A stretch of DNA of 63,350 bases from Nocardia miyunensis NBRC 108239 (GCF_001613065.1 NZ_BDBQ01000077.1:1-63350), one strand, 5' to 3'. Positions 42,746 through 51,645 are shown, numbered from the stretch's first letter. The notes: a model not told the origin generated them from the letters alone. A program made the numbers and translations.

Positions 42746-43064
42746 CGACGTGCCGTTTCCCCTACGAAACAGCACCCTTCGTCAAGTCACGAGAAGATTA
42801 CGGCTAGCGCGTGATGTTGTCCACCCCACAGCGCGGCGTGTTGGACCGAACAGGACAAACCCCCAGTACAGGACGGCGATTCGGCGTGTCGGCGCGGTGG
42901 TAACGGACCGATATCAGCTCGGGCGCAACTGTTATCGACGCGGGCGGGGGCGTTATGAACTCGACTCTTTCCGTTATCGCCCGGCAAATCCGAGGCGTCA
43001 ACAGCCGACCCGCGGCGATCGCCCCGGCGATCCGGCGCGCACCGACCGAACGAGCCGGGACGGA
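42746..43064. other. Promoter region upstream of the riboswitch
   Basis: About 320 bp with no gene recognised. The part adjacent to the aptamer (GTCAAGTCACGAGAAG, GATTACGGCTAGCG) probably holds the minus-strand promoter. The remainder is unremarkable. Confidence 0.4.
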
Positions 43065-43328
43065 TCAGCCCTGGCCGCCCTCGCGATCGGCGAGCGCGCG
43101 TTCGAGTTCCTCGATGCGGCGACGCGCGTCGGCCAACCCGATCTCCAACTGACCCAGCGCCATCACGAGCGGGCCGACCGCCAGATCGGCAACCAGCTGC
43201 GGATCATCGAAGCCCTGGCCGATCGCCTCGAGGATGTTGGCGCGGATGCGCGCGGCGAGAACGGCTTCCCGCGGCACGTTCCACGATTCGACGACCTCGG
43301 CGACGTCGGCATCGGGTTCCTCGCTCAT
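43065..43328 (-). CDS. Small helical protein of unknown function
   Basis: 87 residues, acidic at the N-terminus (SEEPDADVAEVVESW) with a C-terminal helix rich in heptad-like Leu/Ile/Arg (GQLEIGLADARRRIEELERAL), suggesting a coiled coil. ATG at 43328 is 4-7 bp behind CAGGAGAG; an upstream in-frame start at 43418 adds unlike sequence. Divergent from the AAA ATPase. No known domain recognised. Confidence 0.65.
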   Translation of the reverse strand: MSEEPDADVAEVVESWNVPREAVLAARIRANILEAIGQGFDDPQLVADLAVGPLVMALGQLEIGLADARRRIEELERALADREGGQG

Positions 43329-43452
43329 GACTCTCCTGTGCCTCGGCCCCCGCGGCGTCGCGACGGTTACACCTGTGCCAACAACCACAAGCCTAGAGAC
43401 CGTATTCCCGGGCCGCACATCCCTCGATAGTCACGTCTAGGGAACTCGGTAG

Positions 43453-44679
43453 ATGTCCGAAGATTCCCCGCGCGACGCACTACCGTGGAACGGCATGGAC
43501 CCCGTGCGGAATCCGTATGCCCCAGGCGCCGGACAACGCCCGCCCGAACTCGCCGGACGGGCCAAGCAACTCGACGCGTTCGACGTGGTGCTCGAACGCA
43601 TTTCGCGCGGGCGGCCCGAACGCAGCGTCATGCTCACGGGCCTGCGCGGCGTCGGAAAGACGGTGCTGCTCAACCAGCTTCGCTCGGCCGCGCGCGCACG
43701 TGATTGGGGCACCGGCAAATTGGAGGCCCGGCCCGATCAGGAGCTGCGGCGTCCGCTGGCCTCGGCACTGCACATGGCGGTGCGGCAGATCGCGGTGGCG
43801 CACCGCAATCTGGAGATGGTCGACGACTTCCTGGGCATACTCAAGGCTTTCGCGCTGCGCGCCACCGTCGACAAGGGCATGCGCGAGCGCTGGCAGCCGG
43901 GCATCGACGTCCCCGCGGTGACCGGCCGCGCCGATTCCGGCGATATCGAGATCGATCTGGTCGAACTGCTGATGGAGGCCGCGCAGGTGGCCCGCGACAT
44001 CGGCGTCGGCATCGCGATATTCATCGATGAGATGCAGGATCTGGGGTCGGCCGACATCTCCGCGATCTGCGGCGCATGCCACGAATTGAGCCAGGAGGCA
44101 GCGCCTTTGATCGTGGTGGGCGCGGGTCTGCCGCATCTGCCCGCGGTGCTGTCGGCCTCCAAGAGTTACTCCGAACGGTTGTTCAGCTATCACCGCATCG
44201 ACCGGCTCGATCGGGACTCGGCCGATCTCGCGCTGATCGCCCCGGCCGAGCGCGAGGAGGTGAAATTCACCTCCGAGGCGCTGGATTCGTTGTATCTCAA
44301 GGCCGATGGCTATCCGTATTTCGTGCAGGCGTACGGCAAGGCGACCTGGGATCTGGCCGCGCAGAGTCCGATCACCGCCGAGGATGTGGAGCTGGCGGCC
44401 CCGGCCGCGGAGGAGGAGCTGGCGGTCGGCTTCTTCGGATCCCGGTACGAGCGGGCGACCCCGGCCGAGCGCGAGTACATGCGCGCCATGGCCGAACTGT
44501 CCGGGGACGACGGTCCGGTGGCGACCGCGGCCATCGCGAAGGAACTGGGTCGTCGCCCGGCCTCGCTGTCACCGGCTCGGGACGGGCTGATCAAGAAGGG
44601 GCTGATCTATTCGGCCGAGCGGGGGACCATCGGGTTCACGGTTCCGCACTTCGGCCGGTACCTGCGCAGCGTCGCCTGA
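43453..44679 (+). CDS. AAA-type ATP-binding protein (ORC1/Cdc6-like STAND fold)
   Basis: 408 residues. Walker A is LTGLRGVGKTVLL (about 63-75), Walker B IFIDEMQDLG, and sensor residues follow GAGLPHLP; the C-terminal winged-helix-like region includes GRRPASLSPARDGLIKKGLIY, suggesting DNA binding. This resembles annotated ORC/Cdc6-like or AAA_16 ATPases of actinobacteria. ATG at 43453. It is upstream of a 480-bp non-coding region with three large dyads that could be its own binding sites. Function unknown. Confidence 0.75.
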   Translation: MSEDSPRDALPWNGMDPVRNPYAPGAGQRPPELAGRAKQLDAFDVVLERISRGRPERSVMLTGLRGVGKTVLLNQLRSAARARDWGTGKLEARPDQELRRPLASALHMAVRQIAVAHRNLEMVDDFLGILKAFALRATVDKGMRERWQPGIDVPAVTGRADSGDIEIDLVELLMEAAQVARDIGVGIAIFIDEMQDLGSADISAICGACHELSQEAAPLIVVGAGLPHLPAVLSASKSYSERLFSYHRIDRLDRDSADLALIAPAEREEVKFTSEALDSLYLKADGYPYFVQAYGKATWDLAAQSPITAEDVELAAPAAEEELAVGFFGSRYERATPAEREYMRAMAELSGDDGPVATAAIAKELGRRPASLSPARDGLIKKGLIYSAERGTIGFTVPHFGRYLRSVA

Positions 44680-44740
44680 GGGGGCGTCGTCCGCACTGCG
44701 CCGCGGGGGTGATCGTCGGCCGGGGTCGGACGATTCCAAA

Positions 44741-44780
44741 ATCTACCCCTATCTAGCAACTTCTCTAGATGATCGTAGAT
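44741..44780. promoter_or_regulatory. 40-bp nested dyad, copy 1
   Basis: ATCTAC-N4-ATCTAG-N8-CTAGAT-N4-GTAGAT: four 6-bp half-sites forming a perfect nested dyad in a gene-free AT-rich region. Half-sites on each arm start 10 bp apart, one helical turn. Confidence 0.7.
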
Positions 44781-44808
44781 TCTGCTCGAAAGCCCGCTGC
44801 ACACAGGA

Positions 44809-44848
44809 ATCTACGAACCTCTTGCATAAATTCTAGATACTGATAGAT
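44809..44848. promoter_or_regulatory. 40-bp nested dyad, copy 2
   Basis: ATCTAC-N4-CTCTTG-N8-CTAGAT-N4-ATAGAT. Same 6-4-6-8-6-4-6 geometry as copy 1, with the second half-site degenerate and the fourth off by one base. Confidence 0.65.
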
Positions 44849-44921
44849 TCGTTGATAACGAAAGGGTAACGGAAGCGCCGAGCATCCCGATCCACGGCGA
44901 TGCCTCCGACCTCTCACCTTT

Positions 44922-44961
44922 CGCTACAAGAGTCTATGCATATCGCTAGATATGGGTAGAA
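44922..44961. promoter_or_regulatory. 40-bp nested dyad, copy 3
   Basis: CGCTAC-N4-GTCTAT-N8-CTAGAT-N4-GTAGAA. Same geometry again; the outer left half-site is the weakest. It lies 199 bp before the downstream alpha/beta hydrolase start. The rest of the gap 44680-45159 shows ATAACG-type repeats 11 bp apart at about 44855-44871 and otherwise nothing. Confidence 0.6.
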
Positions 44962-45159
44962 GAATCAACCATCCAGCTCACGCGGCATTCCGATCGAAGA
45001 CGTCGCGTACCGCCCGAGGGTCCCGGACATCGCATCCGACCGCGATCGACGACCGGCCGCAAATCCGCAACGTGTGGATAACGCCAGGTTGCACCGGTTA
45101 ACGCACTGGAAACCCAACTCGACACCCGGGCAAGAACGGACTCGAACCAGGAGGACGTC

Positions 45160-46122
45160 ATGTCCACGACCGCCCTGCGCGCCGCCGACCACGGCGGTCG
45201 GCGCGCCACCGTCAGCGCCGACGACGGCACCCCGCTCGCCGTGCGTGTCTTCGGCCCGGACGACGCGTCGCTGACGGTCGTCTTCGTGCACGGGCATTGC
45301 CTGCGCGCGGACTCCTGGTCCTTCCTGCGCGAACACCTTCGGCCGCACTGGGATTCGAGCACCCGCATGGTGTTCTACGACCATCGCGGGCACGGCGAAT
45401 CGGGCGCGGCCGACCCGTCGAGCTACACCATCGACCAACTCGGCCACGATCTGGACGCGGTGCTGCGCACGGTCGCGCCGACGGGACCCGTGGTGCTGGT
45501 GGGGCATTCGATGGGCGCGATGGTCGTGCTCGCGTACACCCGGCTGCATCCCGCGACGATCGGGGCCCGGGTCGTGGGCGTCGCCCTGCTCGCCTCGGCG
45601 GCCGGCGGTGTCACCAGTGTGGGCCTGGCTCGCGTACTGCATCGGCACGCGGTGACCTCGTTCCAGGTCGCGGTGCGGCGCGCACCGCGAATCATGCAGG
45701 CGTCCAAGCAGTTCGGTCGCCGCATCCTCGAACCGCTCGTTCGCGAGGCGAGTTTCGGCACCCGCACGGTGAGCCCGCGCATGGTCGCGGTCGCCACCGC
45801 GATGCTCAATGACACGCCCCTGCTGACCATGGCCAGCTTCCTGGACTCGCTGATCCGTTTCGACGAGACCGCGACGCTGGCGCTGCTGTCCGACCTGCCC
45901 GCGCTGGTGCTGGCCGGTTCGGCCGACATCATGATCCCGTTCGCGCATTCGGTGGTCCTGGCCTCGCAGCTCTCCGCCGCCGAACTGGTGCGTCTGGACG
46001 GGGCGGGGCACAGCGTCATCCTCGAACGCACCGAGGAGGTCGCGATCGCGATCCTGGCTCTGGTGGACCGTGCCCGCACCGCGACCGGCACGGAGGAGCC
46101 GACCTTCGCCGTCGCCGGATGA
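45160..46122 (+). CDS. Alpha/beta hydrolase (serine esterase/lipase type)
   Basis: 320 residues. VVFVHGHCLRADSW is the oxyanion-hole segment, GHSMGA the nucleophile elbow with Ser, and LDGAGHSVILER the catalytic His; DHRGHGES is typical of the family. ATG at 45160, 7 bp after CCAGGAGGAC. The gene lies downstream of three 40-bp dyads and is a candidate for regulation by them. No signal peptide. Substrate unknown. Confidence 0.8.
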   Translation: MSTTALRAADHGGRRATVSADDGTPLAVRVFGPDDASLTVVFVHGHCLRADSWSFLREHLRPHWDSSTRMVFYDHRGHGESGAADPSSYTIDQLGHDLDAVLRTVAPTGPVVLVGHSMGAMVVLAYTRLHPATIGARVVGVALLASAAGGVTSVGLARVLHRHAVTSFQVAVRRAPRIMQASKQFGRRILEPLVREASFGTRTVSPRMVAVATAMLNDTPLLTMASFLDSLIRFDETATLALLSDLPALVLAGSADIMIPFAHSVVLASQLSAAELVRLDGAGHSVILERTEEVAIAILALVDRARTATGTEEPTFAVAG

Positions 46123-46190
46123 TCTTGCCGATACCGGGGGAAGTGCCTGGTCCACGGCGTGTTCGAGCCAGAATCGGAAAGTTCGCGTAC

Positions 46191-46223
46191 TGTGTTGTAG
46201 ATCACGATGTGCGGTCGATCACA
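46191..46223 (+). promoter_or_regulatory. Two tandem CRP/FNR-type sites
   Basis: TGTGTTGTAGATCACG at 46191-46206 and TGTGCGGTCGATCACA at 46208-46223. Both fit TGTG-N8-CACA, the actinobacterial CRP pattern; the second is exact, the first has one mismatch. Their starts are 17 bp apart, and they lie 74 bp before the ATG of the next gene. Confidence 0.6.
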
Positions 46224-46296
46224 GTAAGATCATCATCGATCGCGCGCCGGGGCGGCACAGCGCCGAGTCGCCCTCATCCGGCTCGAGGAGGTTTCG

Positions 46297-46587
46297 ATGA
46301 CACGCAGCGATATTGCGGAGCTCCACTTCGCGGTCGGGCAGCTCCAGCAGTGCATCGGCGCACTGCGCGGCCACTACGGCGATGCCCGCTCGGTCCGCCG
46401 CCTGGAGAACGACCTCGAACGGCTCCTGCTCGACACCGAGGACTTCGAGCAGACCCCGCCGCCCGAGGTGAGCTCGCGTCGCGAACAGGACGTCATCTAC
46501 GTCCCGGACAGCAAGTCCGACGAGGCCGCGTGGATGGGCGCCCAGGACGAAGGTCTCGGCTTCCACTCCCGCCCCCGCACCAAATAG
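46297..46587 (+). CDS. Small conserved actinobacterial protein of unknown function
   Basis: 96 residues, soluble, with a helical Leu/Gln-rich N-terminal half (LHFAVGQLQQCIGALR) and a polar C-terminus (VIYVPDSKSDEAAW). ATG at 46297, 7 bp after GAGGAGG, an excellent ribosome-binding site. Two CRP-type sites precede it and a strong terminator follows, so it is a monocistronic, probably cAMP-responsive, unit. No known domain. Confidence 0.7.
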   Translation: MTRSDIAELHFAVGQLQQCIGALRGHYGDARSVRRLENDLERLLLDTEDFEQTPPPEVSSRREQDVIYVPDSKSDEAAWMGAQDEGLGFHSRPRTK

Positions 46588-46597
46588 ATACGGCGAT

Positions 46598-46637
46598 GTG
46601 CCGCCGGTCCGCGACGACGTTCGCGGACCGGCGGCAC
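46598..46637 (+). terminator. Terminator after the small CRP-site gene
   Basis: Perfect 17-bp stem GTGCCGCCGGTCCGCGA (46598-46614) with 46621-46637, 6-nt loop. Only 10 bp beyond the stop of the small gene. Confidence 0.8.
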
Positions 46638-47262
46638 AGCCGTGTCGCTCACAGGGTGCCGGGCAGAGTTCCGCGCGTCCCCGCCGCGGCAGATCGCGTG
46701 ATGGGCCCGGGCGCCGATTTCCGCTTGCGAAGTGGACCGGCTCGCGCCGTGGCGTGATGCCGACGGATAACCTCGGCGGCTCTCGGGCTCGCTTTCGAAC
46801 GGATGCGGACGGCCGGTTCGGGGACGACGCCGAAGAGGGGACCGCCGACCCGTATCCAGCACCCGCCGAAGGTCCCCGCGGTGCCCGTCCGCACACCTTC
46901 CGGTAATTCGATCTTGATATCACCGTCCGCGCGAGCGCTCGCTGATCATGGTCAGCGGGATTGTTGCTGGTACGTGGCGGTGCCGTGGGCGAGGTTCGGG
47001 TAGCGAAAAGTGCTAATTCTCGGTGGATTACGAATTGTCTTGTTACCCAAGGCAGTTCGTAATTGTTGCCCGAGATTCGCCTGACGCCGGTGCGCCGGAC
47101 GAAGATCAGAAAATGTGGCGCAAATCATATGAATGCAAGTGGTGCGATATTCCCCAAGCCCGTGACAGGTCATAGCTTAGGTGCCGTATGGTGCTCAGCA
47201 TCACATTCGATGCCGGAGGTAACGATGATGTTCCGCGGGGTAGATAGGCGAGGCATCCTGCC
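46638..47262. promoter_or_regulatory. Long leader region of the sdh operon
   Basis: 625 bp without a supported gene. From 46990 the sequence turns AT-rich. It contains the arms ATTACGAA and TTCGTAAT flanking an AT-rich interval around 47025-47075, and a CRP-like GGTGCTCAGCATCACA at 47190-47205 (one mismatch to TGTG-N8-CACA), 58 bp before the first sdh gene. GGAGG lies at 47215-47219. Regulation is inferred. Confidence 0.5.
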
Positions 47263-48114
47263 GTGAGCGAACTTGCGAGCGAACCAGTGACCACACAGCG
47301 CACAGTTTCCGAATCGGGCACAGGAGTCTTCGGCCGGGGCCGCGCGAGCATCCCGGACCGCACACTGCGCACCGACAATTGGTGGGTCCCACCGCTGATG
47401 ACGGTGCTCGGCCTGGCCGCGTTCGTCATCTACGCGACGGTCCGGGCCTTCGTCCGCGCCGCCTACTGGGTGCCGGACTACCACTATCTGACGCCCTTCT
47501 ACTCACCCTGCATAAGCACCTCGTGCGCACCGGGTTCGAGCCACTTCGGGCACTGGTTCGGCGCATTCCCGAGCTGGCTTCCGCTGGGCGTGCTGGCGCT
47601 GCCGTTCCTGCTGCTGTTCCGGTTGACCTGCTACTACTACCGCAAGGCCTACTACCGGTCGGTGTGGTTCTCCCCGCCCGCCTGCGCGGTGGCCGAGCCG
47701 CACGCGAAATACACCGGGGAGACCCGGCTTCCGTTGATCATCCAGAACGCGCACCGCTACTTCTTCTACATCGCGGTGATCGTCTCGCTGGTCAACAGCT
47801 ACGACGCGATCGTGGCCTTCCATGGCAAGAACGGCGGATTCGGTTTCGGCCTGGGCAACATCATCCTGGTCGCCAACGTGATCCTGCTGTGGGCGTACAC
47901 GTTGTCGTGCCACTCCTGCCGCCACATCGCGGGCGGGCGGCTCAAGCACTTCTCGGCTCATCCGGTGCGGTACTGGTTCTGGACCCAGGTGTCCAAGCTG
48001 AACACCCGCCATATGGCCCTGGCCTGGACCACGCTCGCCACCCTGGCGATCACCGACTTCTACGTCATGTTGGTCGCCAGCGGCACCATCACGGACCTGC
48101 GGTTCGTGCACTGA
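47263..48114 (+). CDS. Succinate dehydrogenase (Sdh1-type) membrane anchor
   Basis: 283 residues, about five membrane helices (roughly 43-63, 97-118, 148-170, 182-206, 232-255). This replaces the separate SdhC/SdhD anchors in the mycobacterial Sdh1 complex (Rv0247c-Rv0249c order is membrane, flavoprotein, iron-sulfur). Conserved His residues in LSCHSCRHIAGGRLKHFSAHP probably ligate heme. GTG at 47263. It is the first gene of the sdh operon; sdhA starts 40 bp downstream. Confidence 0.85.
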   Translation: MSELASEPVTTQRTVSESGTGVFGRGRASIPDRTLRTDNWWVPPLMTVLGLAAFVIYATVRAFVRAAYWVPDYHYLTPFYSPCISTSCAPGSSHFGHWFGAFPSWLPLGVLALPFLLLFRLTCYYYRKAYYRSVWFSPPACAVAEPHAKYTGETRLPLIIQNAHRYFFYIAVIVSLVNSYDAIVAFHGKNGGFGFGLGNIILVANVILLWAYTLSCHSCRHIAGGRLKHFSAHPVRYWFWTQVSKLNTRHMALAWTTLATLAITDFYVMLVASGTITDLRFVH

Positions 48115-48153
48115 TCTTGTTCAATCCCTCTGCCTCTCAGGAGTATTCGGTCC

Positions 48154-50172
48154 ATGCCTGAAGTCGAACGGCACAAGTACGACGTCGTGGTGATCGGCGC
48201 GGGTGGCGCCGGTTTGCGTGCGGTGATCGAGGCGCGCGAACAGGGCCTGTCGGTGGCGGTGGTGTGCAAATCGCTGTTCGGCAAGGCGCACACCGTGATG
48301 GCCGAGGGCGGCTGCGCGGCATCGATGGGCAATGCCAACGAGAAGGACAACTGGCAGACCCACTTCCGCGACACCATGCGCGGCGGCAAATTCCTCAACA
48401 ACTGGCGGATGGCCGAACTGCACGCGCAGGAGGCGCCCGACCGGGTGTGGGAACTGGAAACCTATGGGGCGCTGTTCGATCGGACCCCGGACGGGCGAAT
48501 CAGCCAGCGCAACTTCGGCGGTCACACCTATCCGCGCCTGGCGCACGTCGGCGACCGCACCGGCCTCGAACTCATCCGCACCATGCAGCAGAAGATCGTC
48601 TCGTTGCAGCAGGAGGATTTCGCGGCGACCGGTGACTACGAGGCGCGGATCAAGGTCTTCGCCGAATGCACCATCTCCGATCTGCTCAAGGACGGCGACC
48701 GCATCGCCGGCGCGTTCGGGTACTGGCGCGAATCGGGCCGGTTCATCCTCTTCGAGACCCCGGCGGTGGTCCTGGCCACCGGCGGAATCGGCAAGTCCTA
48801 CAAGGTGACCTCCAATTCCTGGGAGTACACCGGCGACGGGCACGCGCTCGCGCTGCGCGCCGGGGCGACGCTGATCAACATGGAGTTCCTGCAGTTCCAC
48901 CCGACGGGCATGGTCTGGCCGCCGAGCGTGAAGGGCATCCTGGTCACCGAGGGTGTGCGCGGTGACGGCGGGGTGCTGAAGAACTCCGAGGGCAAGCGGT
49001 TCATGTTCGACTACATCCCCGCGGTGTTCAAGGGGCAGTACGCCGAGACCGAGGACGAGGCCGATCAGTGGTTGCGCGACAACGATTCCGCGCGCCGCAC
49101 CCCGGACCTGCTCCCGCGCGACGAGGTGGCCCGGGCGATCAACGAGGAGGTCAAGGCCGGTCGCGGCACTCCGCACGGCGGTGTCTATCTGGATATCTCC
49201 TCGCGACTGCCGCGCGAGGAGATCCTCCGGCGACTGCCCTCGATGCATCATCAGTTCAAGGAACTCGCGGATGTGGACATCACGGCCGAGCCGATGGAAG
49301 TCGGTCCGACCTGCCACTACGTGATGGGCGGCATCGAGGTCGATCCGGATACCGGCGCCGCCGTGGTGCCGGGCCTGTTCGCCGCCGGTGAATGTTCCGG
49401 CGGTATGCACGGGTCCAACCGGCTCGGCGGCAACTCGCTGTCCGATCTGCTGGTCTTCGGCCGACGCGCCGGACTGGGCGCGTCCTCGTACGTCGAACAG
49501 CTCGCCGAGCGCCCGAAGATCTCCGAGGACGATATCGCCGCCGCCGCCAAAATCGCACTGGCGCCGTTCGATCCGCCCGCCGAGGGCGCCTCGGAGAATC
49601 CGTACACCCTGCACACCGATATGCAGCAGACGATGAACGACCTGGTCGGCATCATCCGCAAGGAACACGAGCTGCACGAGGCCATCGAGAAGCTCGCCAC
49701 CCTGCGCGAACGCTACGACCACGTCACCGTGGAGGGGCACCGGCAGTTCAATCCGGGCTGGCATCTCGCGCTGGATCTGCGGAACATGCTGCTGGTCAGC
49801 GAATGTGTGGCGCAGGCGGCGTTGATCCGCACGGAGAGCCGCGGCGGGCACACCCGCGACGACCATCCCAAGATGGACGCCGAATGGCGCAACAAACTCC
49901 TGGTCTGCCGGGTCGATCCCGAGGACGACGCGCAGACCGTGCCGGGCGTCACTGTGACGCGCGCCGATCAACTGCCCATGCGGGACGAACTGCTCGCCCT
50001 GTTCGAACTGAGTGAACTCGAAAAGTATTACACCGCTGCGGAAATCGCGAATCATCCGGCGGCGGCGGGAGAGTCCTCACGGCCGGATCGGTCAGGGGCC
50101 GAAGGAGGCAGCTTGCGTAACCACGAAGGCCCCCCGAGCAGGCCGGATTCAACACCGAAAGGGGATGAGTAG
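48154..50172 (+). CDS. sdhA: Succinate dehydrogenase flavoprotein subunit
   Basis: 672 residues. FAD-binding VVIGAGGAGLRAVIEAREQG at the N-terminus; His46 in KAHTVMAEGG fits the covalent FAD attachment; HPTG at 249-252 is in the substrate/capping region; RLGGNSLSDLLVFGRRAG completes the FAD site. It oxidises succinate to fumarate at the membrane face. ATG at 48154 with CAGGAG 10 bp upstream. sdhB begins 2 bp after its stop. Confidence 0.95.
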   Translation: MPEVERHKYDVVVIGAGGAGLRAVIEAREQGLSVAVVCKSLFGKAHTVMAEGGCAASMGNANEKDNWQTHFRDTMRGGKFLNNWRMAELHAQEAPDRVWELETYGALFDRTPDGRISQRNFGGHTYPRLAHVGDRTGLELIRTMQQKIVSLQQEDFAATGDYEARIKVFAECTISDLLKDGDRIAGAFGYWRESGRFILFETPAVVLATGGIGKSYKVTSNSWEYTGDGHALALRAGATLINMEFLQFHPTGMVWPPSVKGILVTEGVRGDGGVLKNSEGKRFMFDYIPAVFKGQYAETEDEADQWLRDNDSARRTPDLLPRDEVARAINEEVKAGRGTPHGGVYLDISSRLPREEILRRLPSMHHQFKELADVDITAEPMEVGPTCHYVMGGIEVDPDTGAAVVPGLFAAGECSGGMHGSNRLGGNSLSDLLVFGRRAGLGASSYVEQLAERPKISEDDIAAAAKIALAPFDPPAEGASENPYTLHTDMQQTMNDLVGIIRKEHELHEAIEKLATLRERYDHVTVEGHRQFNPGWHLALDLRNMLLVSECVAQAALIRTESRGGHTRDDHPKMDAEWRNKLLVCRVDPEDDAQTVPGVTVTRADQLPMRDELLALFELSELEKYYTAAEIANHPAAAGESSRPDRSGAEGGSLRNHEGPPSRPDSTPKGDE

Positions 50173-50174
50173 CA

Positions 50175-50921
50175 ATGGGTTACGACGCGAGCTTCCGCGT
50201 ATGGCGCGGTGATGACGAGGGGGGCGGCCTGCAGGACTTCACCGTCGAGGTGAACGAGGGCGAGGTCGTGCTCGACATCATCCACCGGCTCCAGGCCACC
50301 CAGGCCCCGGATCTGGCGGTGCGCTGGAACTGCAAGGCCGGTAAGTGCGGATCGTGTTCGGCCGAGGTCAACGGCCATCCCCGGCTGTTGTGCATGACGC
50401 GCATGTCCACCTTCACCGAGGACGAAGTCGTCACGGTGACGCCGATGCGGACCTTCCCGGTCATCCGCGATCTCGTCACGGACGTGTCGTTCAACTATCA
50501 GAAGGCCCGGGAGATCCCGTCGTTCACCCCGCCCGCCGATCTGAAGCCCGGTGAGTACCGGATGCAGCAGGTGGACGTGGAGCGCTCGCAGGAGTTCCGC
50601 AAGTGCATCGAATGTTTCCTGTGCCAGAACACCTGCCATGTGGTGCGTGATCATGACGACAACAAGAACGCTTTCTCGGGCCCGCGTTATCTGATGCGGG
50701 TCGCCGAACTGGAAATGCATCCGCTGGATGTGGCCGATCGGCGTGATATGGCGCAGGACGAATTCGGGCTCGGTTTCTGCAATATCACCAAATGTTGCAC
50801 AGAAGTTTGCCCGGAACATATCAAGATCACCGACAATGCCCTCATTCCGATGAAGGAACGGGTCGCGGACCGGAAATACGATCCGATCGTCTGGCTCGGG
50901 AACAAGCTCTTCCGGCGGTAG
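50175..50921 (+). CDS. sdhB: Succinate dehydrogenase iron-sulfur subunit
   Basis: 248 residues. The [2Fe-2S] site is Cys53, Cys58, Cys61, Cys73 (CKAGKCGSC). The [4Fe-4S] and [3Fe-4S] sites use Cys144, 147, 150, 154 and Cys202, 207/208, 212 (CIECFLCQNTC and KCCTEVCPEHI). ATG at 50175 after GGGGATG. It transfers electrons from the flavoprotein to menaquinone through the membrane anchor. Ends the sdh operon before a strong terminator. Confidence 0.95.
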   Translation: MGYDASFRVWRGDDEGGGLQDFTVEVNEGEVVLDIIHRLQATQAPDLAVRWNCKAGKCGSCSAEVNGHPRLLCMTRMSTFTEDEVVTVTPMRTFPVIRDLVTDVSFNYQKAREIPSFTPPADLKPGEYRMQQVDVERSQEFRKCIECFLCQNTCHVVRDHDDNKNAFSGPRYLMRVAELEMHPLDVADRRDMAQDEFGLGFCNITKCCTEVCPEHIKITDNALIPMKERVADRKYDPIVWLGNKLFRR

Positions 50922-50930
50922 CCGGACACC

Positions 50931-50970
50931 GTACGCCCGGTCCCGGCCACCGCCGGGACCGGGCGTACGT
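50931..50970 (+). terminator. sdh operon terminator
   Basis: Perfect 18-bp stem CGTACGCCCGGTCCCGGC (50931-50948) with 50953-50970, loop CACC. It starts 9 bp after the sdhB stop. Confidence 0.85.
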
Positions 50971-51038
50971 GAAGTGCCACGGGGGATGTATTCATCGAGG
51001 GGACAACGGGAATCGTCTGCCTCGCACGGCGCGGACAG

Positions 51039-51233
51039 CTACAGCTGAGTCACCACGCCGACGGCGACGAGGGCGACGAGCAGACCGAACAGCAGCGCGG
51101 AGAACACCGCTCCGGTCAATGCGTACACACCTCCCACCGACACCGCGAACAGTATTCCTACGATCAGACGCTCGACCCAATCGCCGGGGAACAGCCTGCG
51201 GTACCGGGGAGTGTTTTTCAGCCCTCGGTCCAC
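51039..51233 (-). CDS. Small two-helix membrane protein of unknown function
   Basis: 64 residues: a basic N-terminus (RGLKNTPRYRRLFPGDW), then hydrophobic segments LIVGILFAVSVGGVYAL and FSALLFGLLVALVAVGVV. GTG at 51233. Isolated between the sdh terminator and the DUF397 gene. Membrane topology is clear, but whether it is expressed is unknown. Confidence 0.5.
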   Translation of the reverse strand: MDRGLKNTPRYRRLFPGDWVERLIVGILFAVSVGGVYALTGAVFSALLFGLLVALVAVGVVTQL

Positions 51234-51382
51234 ATATTAGCGTTACCCATAACCGGCATGAGCAAACATACTTTTGTTGTACAACGGCCGCCGATTCGTG
51301 ATCTTTCCCGCGATGACCTGCAGCGAATAACCGGCAGCCGCGGAACGGACGGGCCGTTCGGCCCGTCCGGTGTGCGTTCGGA

Positions 51383-51589
51383 TCAGCGATCGTCGAAACG
51401 TCCGCACTGAACCGCCGTGGTGAACGCGGTCCAGTCGGTGGCGCCGAAGATCAGTGCCGGGCCGTCCGGGTTCTTGCTGTCGCGCACGCCCACCCTCCCG
51501 CTGAACAGGAATGCCACCTCCACGCACTCCTTGCCCGCACCGCTGCGACTGCTCTTGAACCATCGCGCACCCGACAGCTCGCTGCTCAT
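51383..51589 (-). CDS. DUF397 protein
   Basis: 68 residues, typical DUF397: SGARWFKSSRSGAGKECVEVAF at the start and VGVRDSKNPDGPAL with DWTAFTTAVQCGRFD at the end. ATG at 51589 is favoured because GAGGAG lies 6 bp upstream; a start at 51649 would overlap the XRE gene. DUF397 genes are usually paired with an XRE regulator, as here, 56 bp upstream. Related pairs in Streptomyces act in development or as toxin-antitoxin-like modules; role here unknown. Confidence 0.85.
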   Translation of the reverse strand: MSSELSGARWFKSSRSGAGKECVEVAFLFSGRVGVRDSKNPDGPALIFGATDWTAFTTAVQCGRFDDR

Positions 51590-51645
51590 CCTCATCTCCT
51601 CAATGTCCTTTCCGGCACGAGCGAGCCCGCGGGAGTGCGGGTCGC

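Noticed and set aside
46219..46923. Minus-strand frame over the small CRP-site gene
   Set aside because: It crosses a strong terminator and a well-supported plus-strand gene; no motif.
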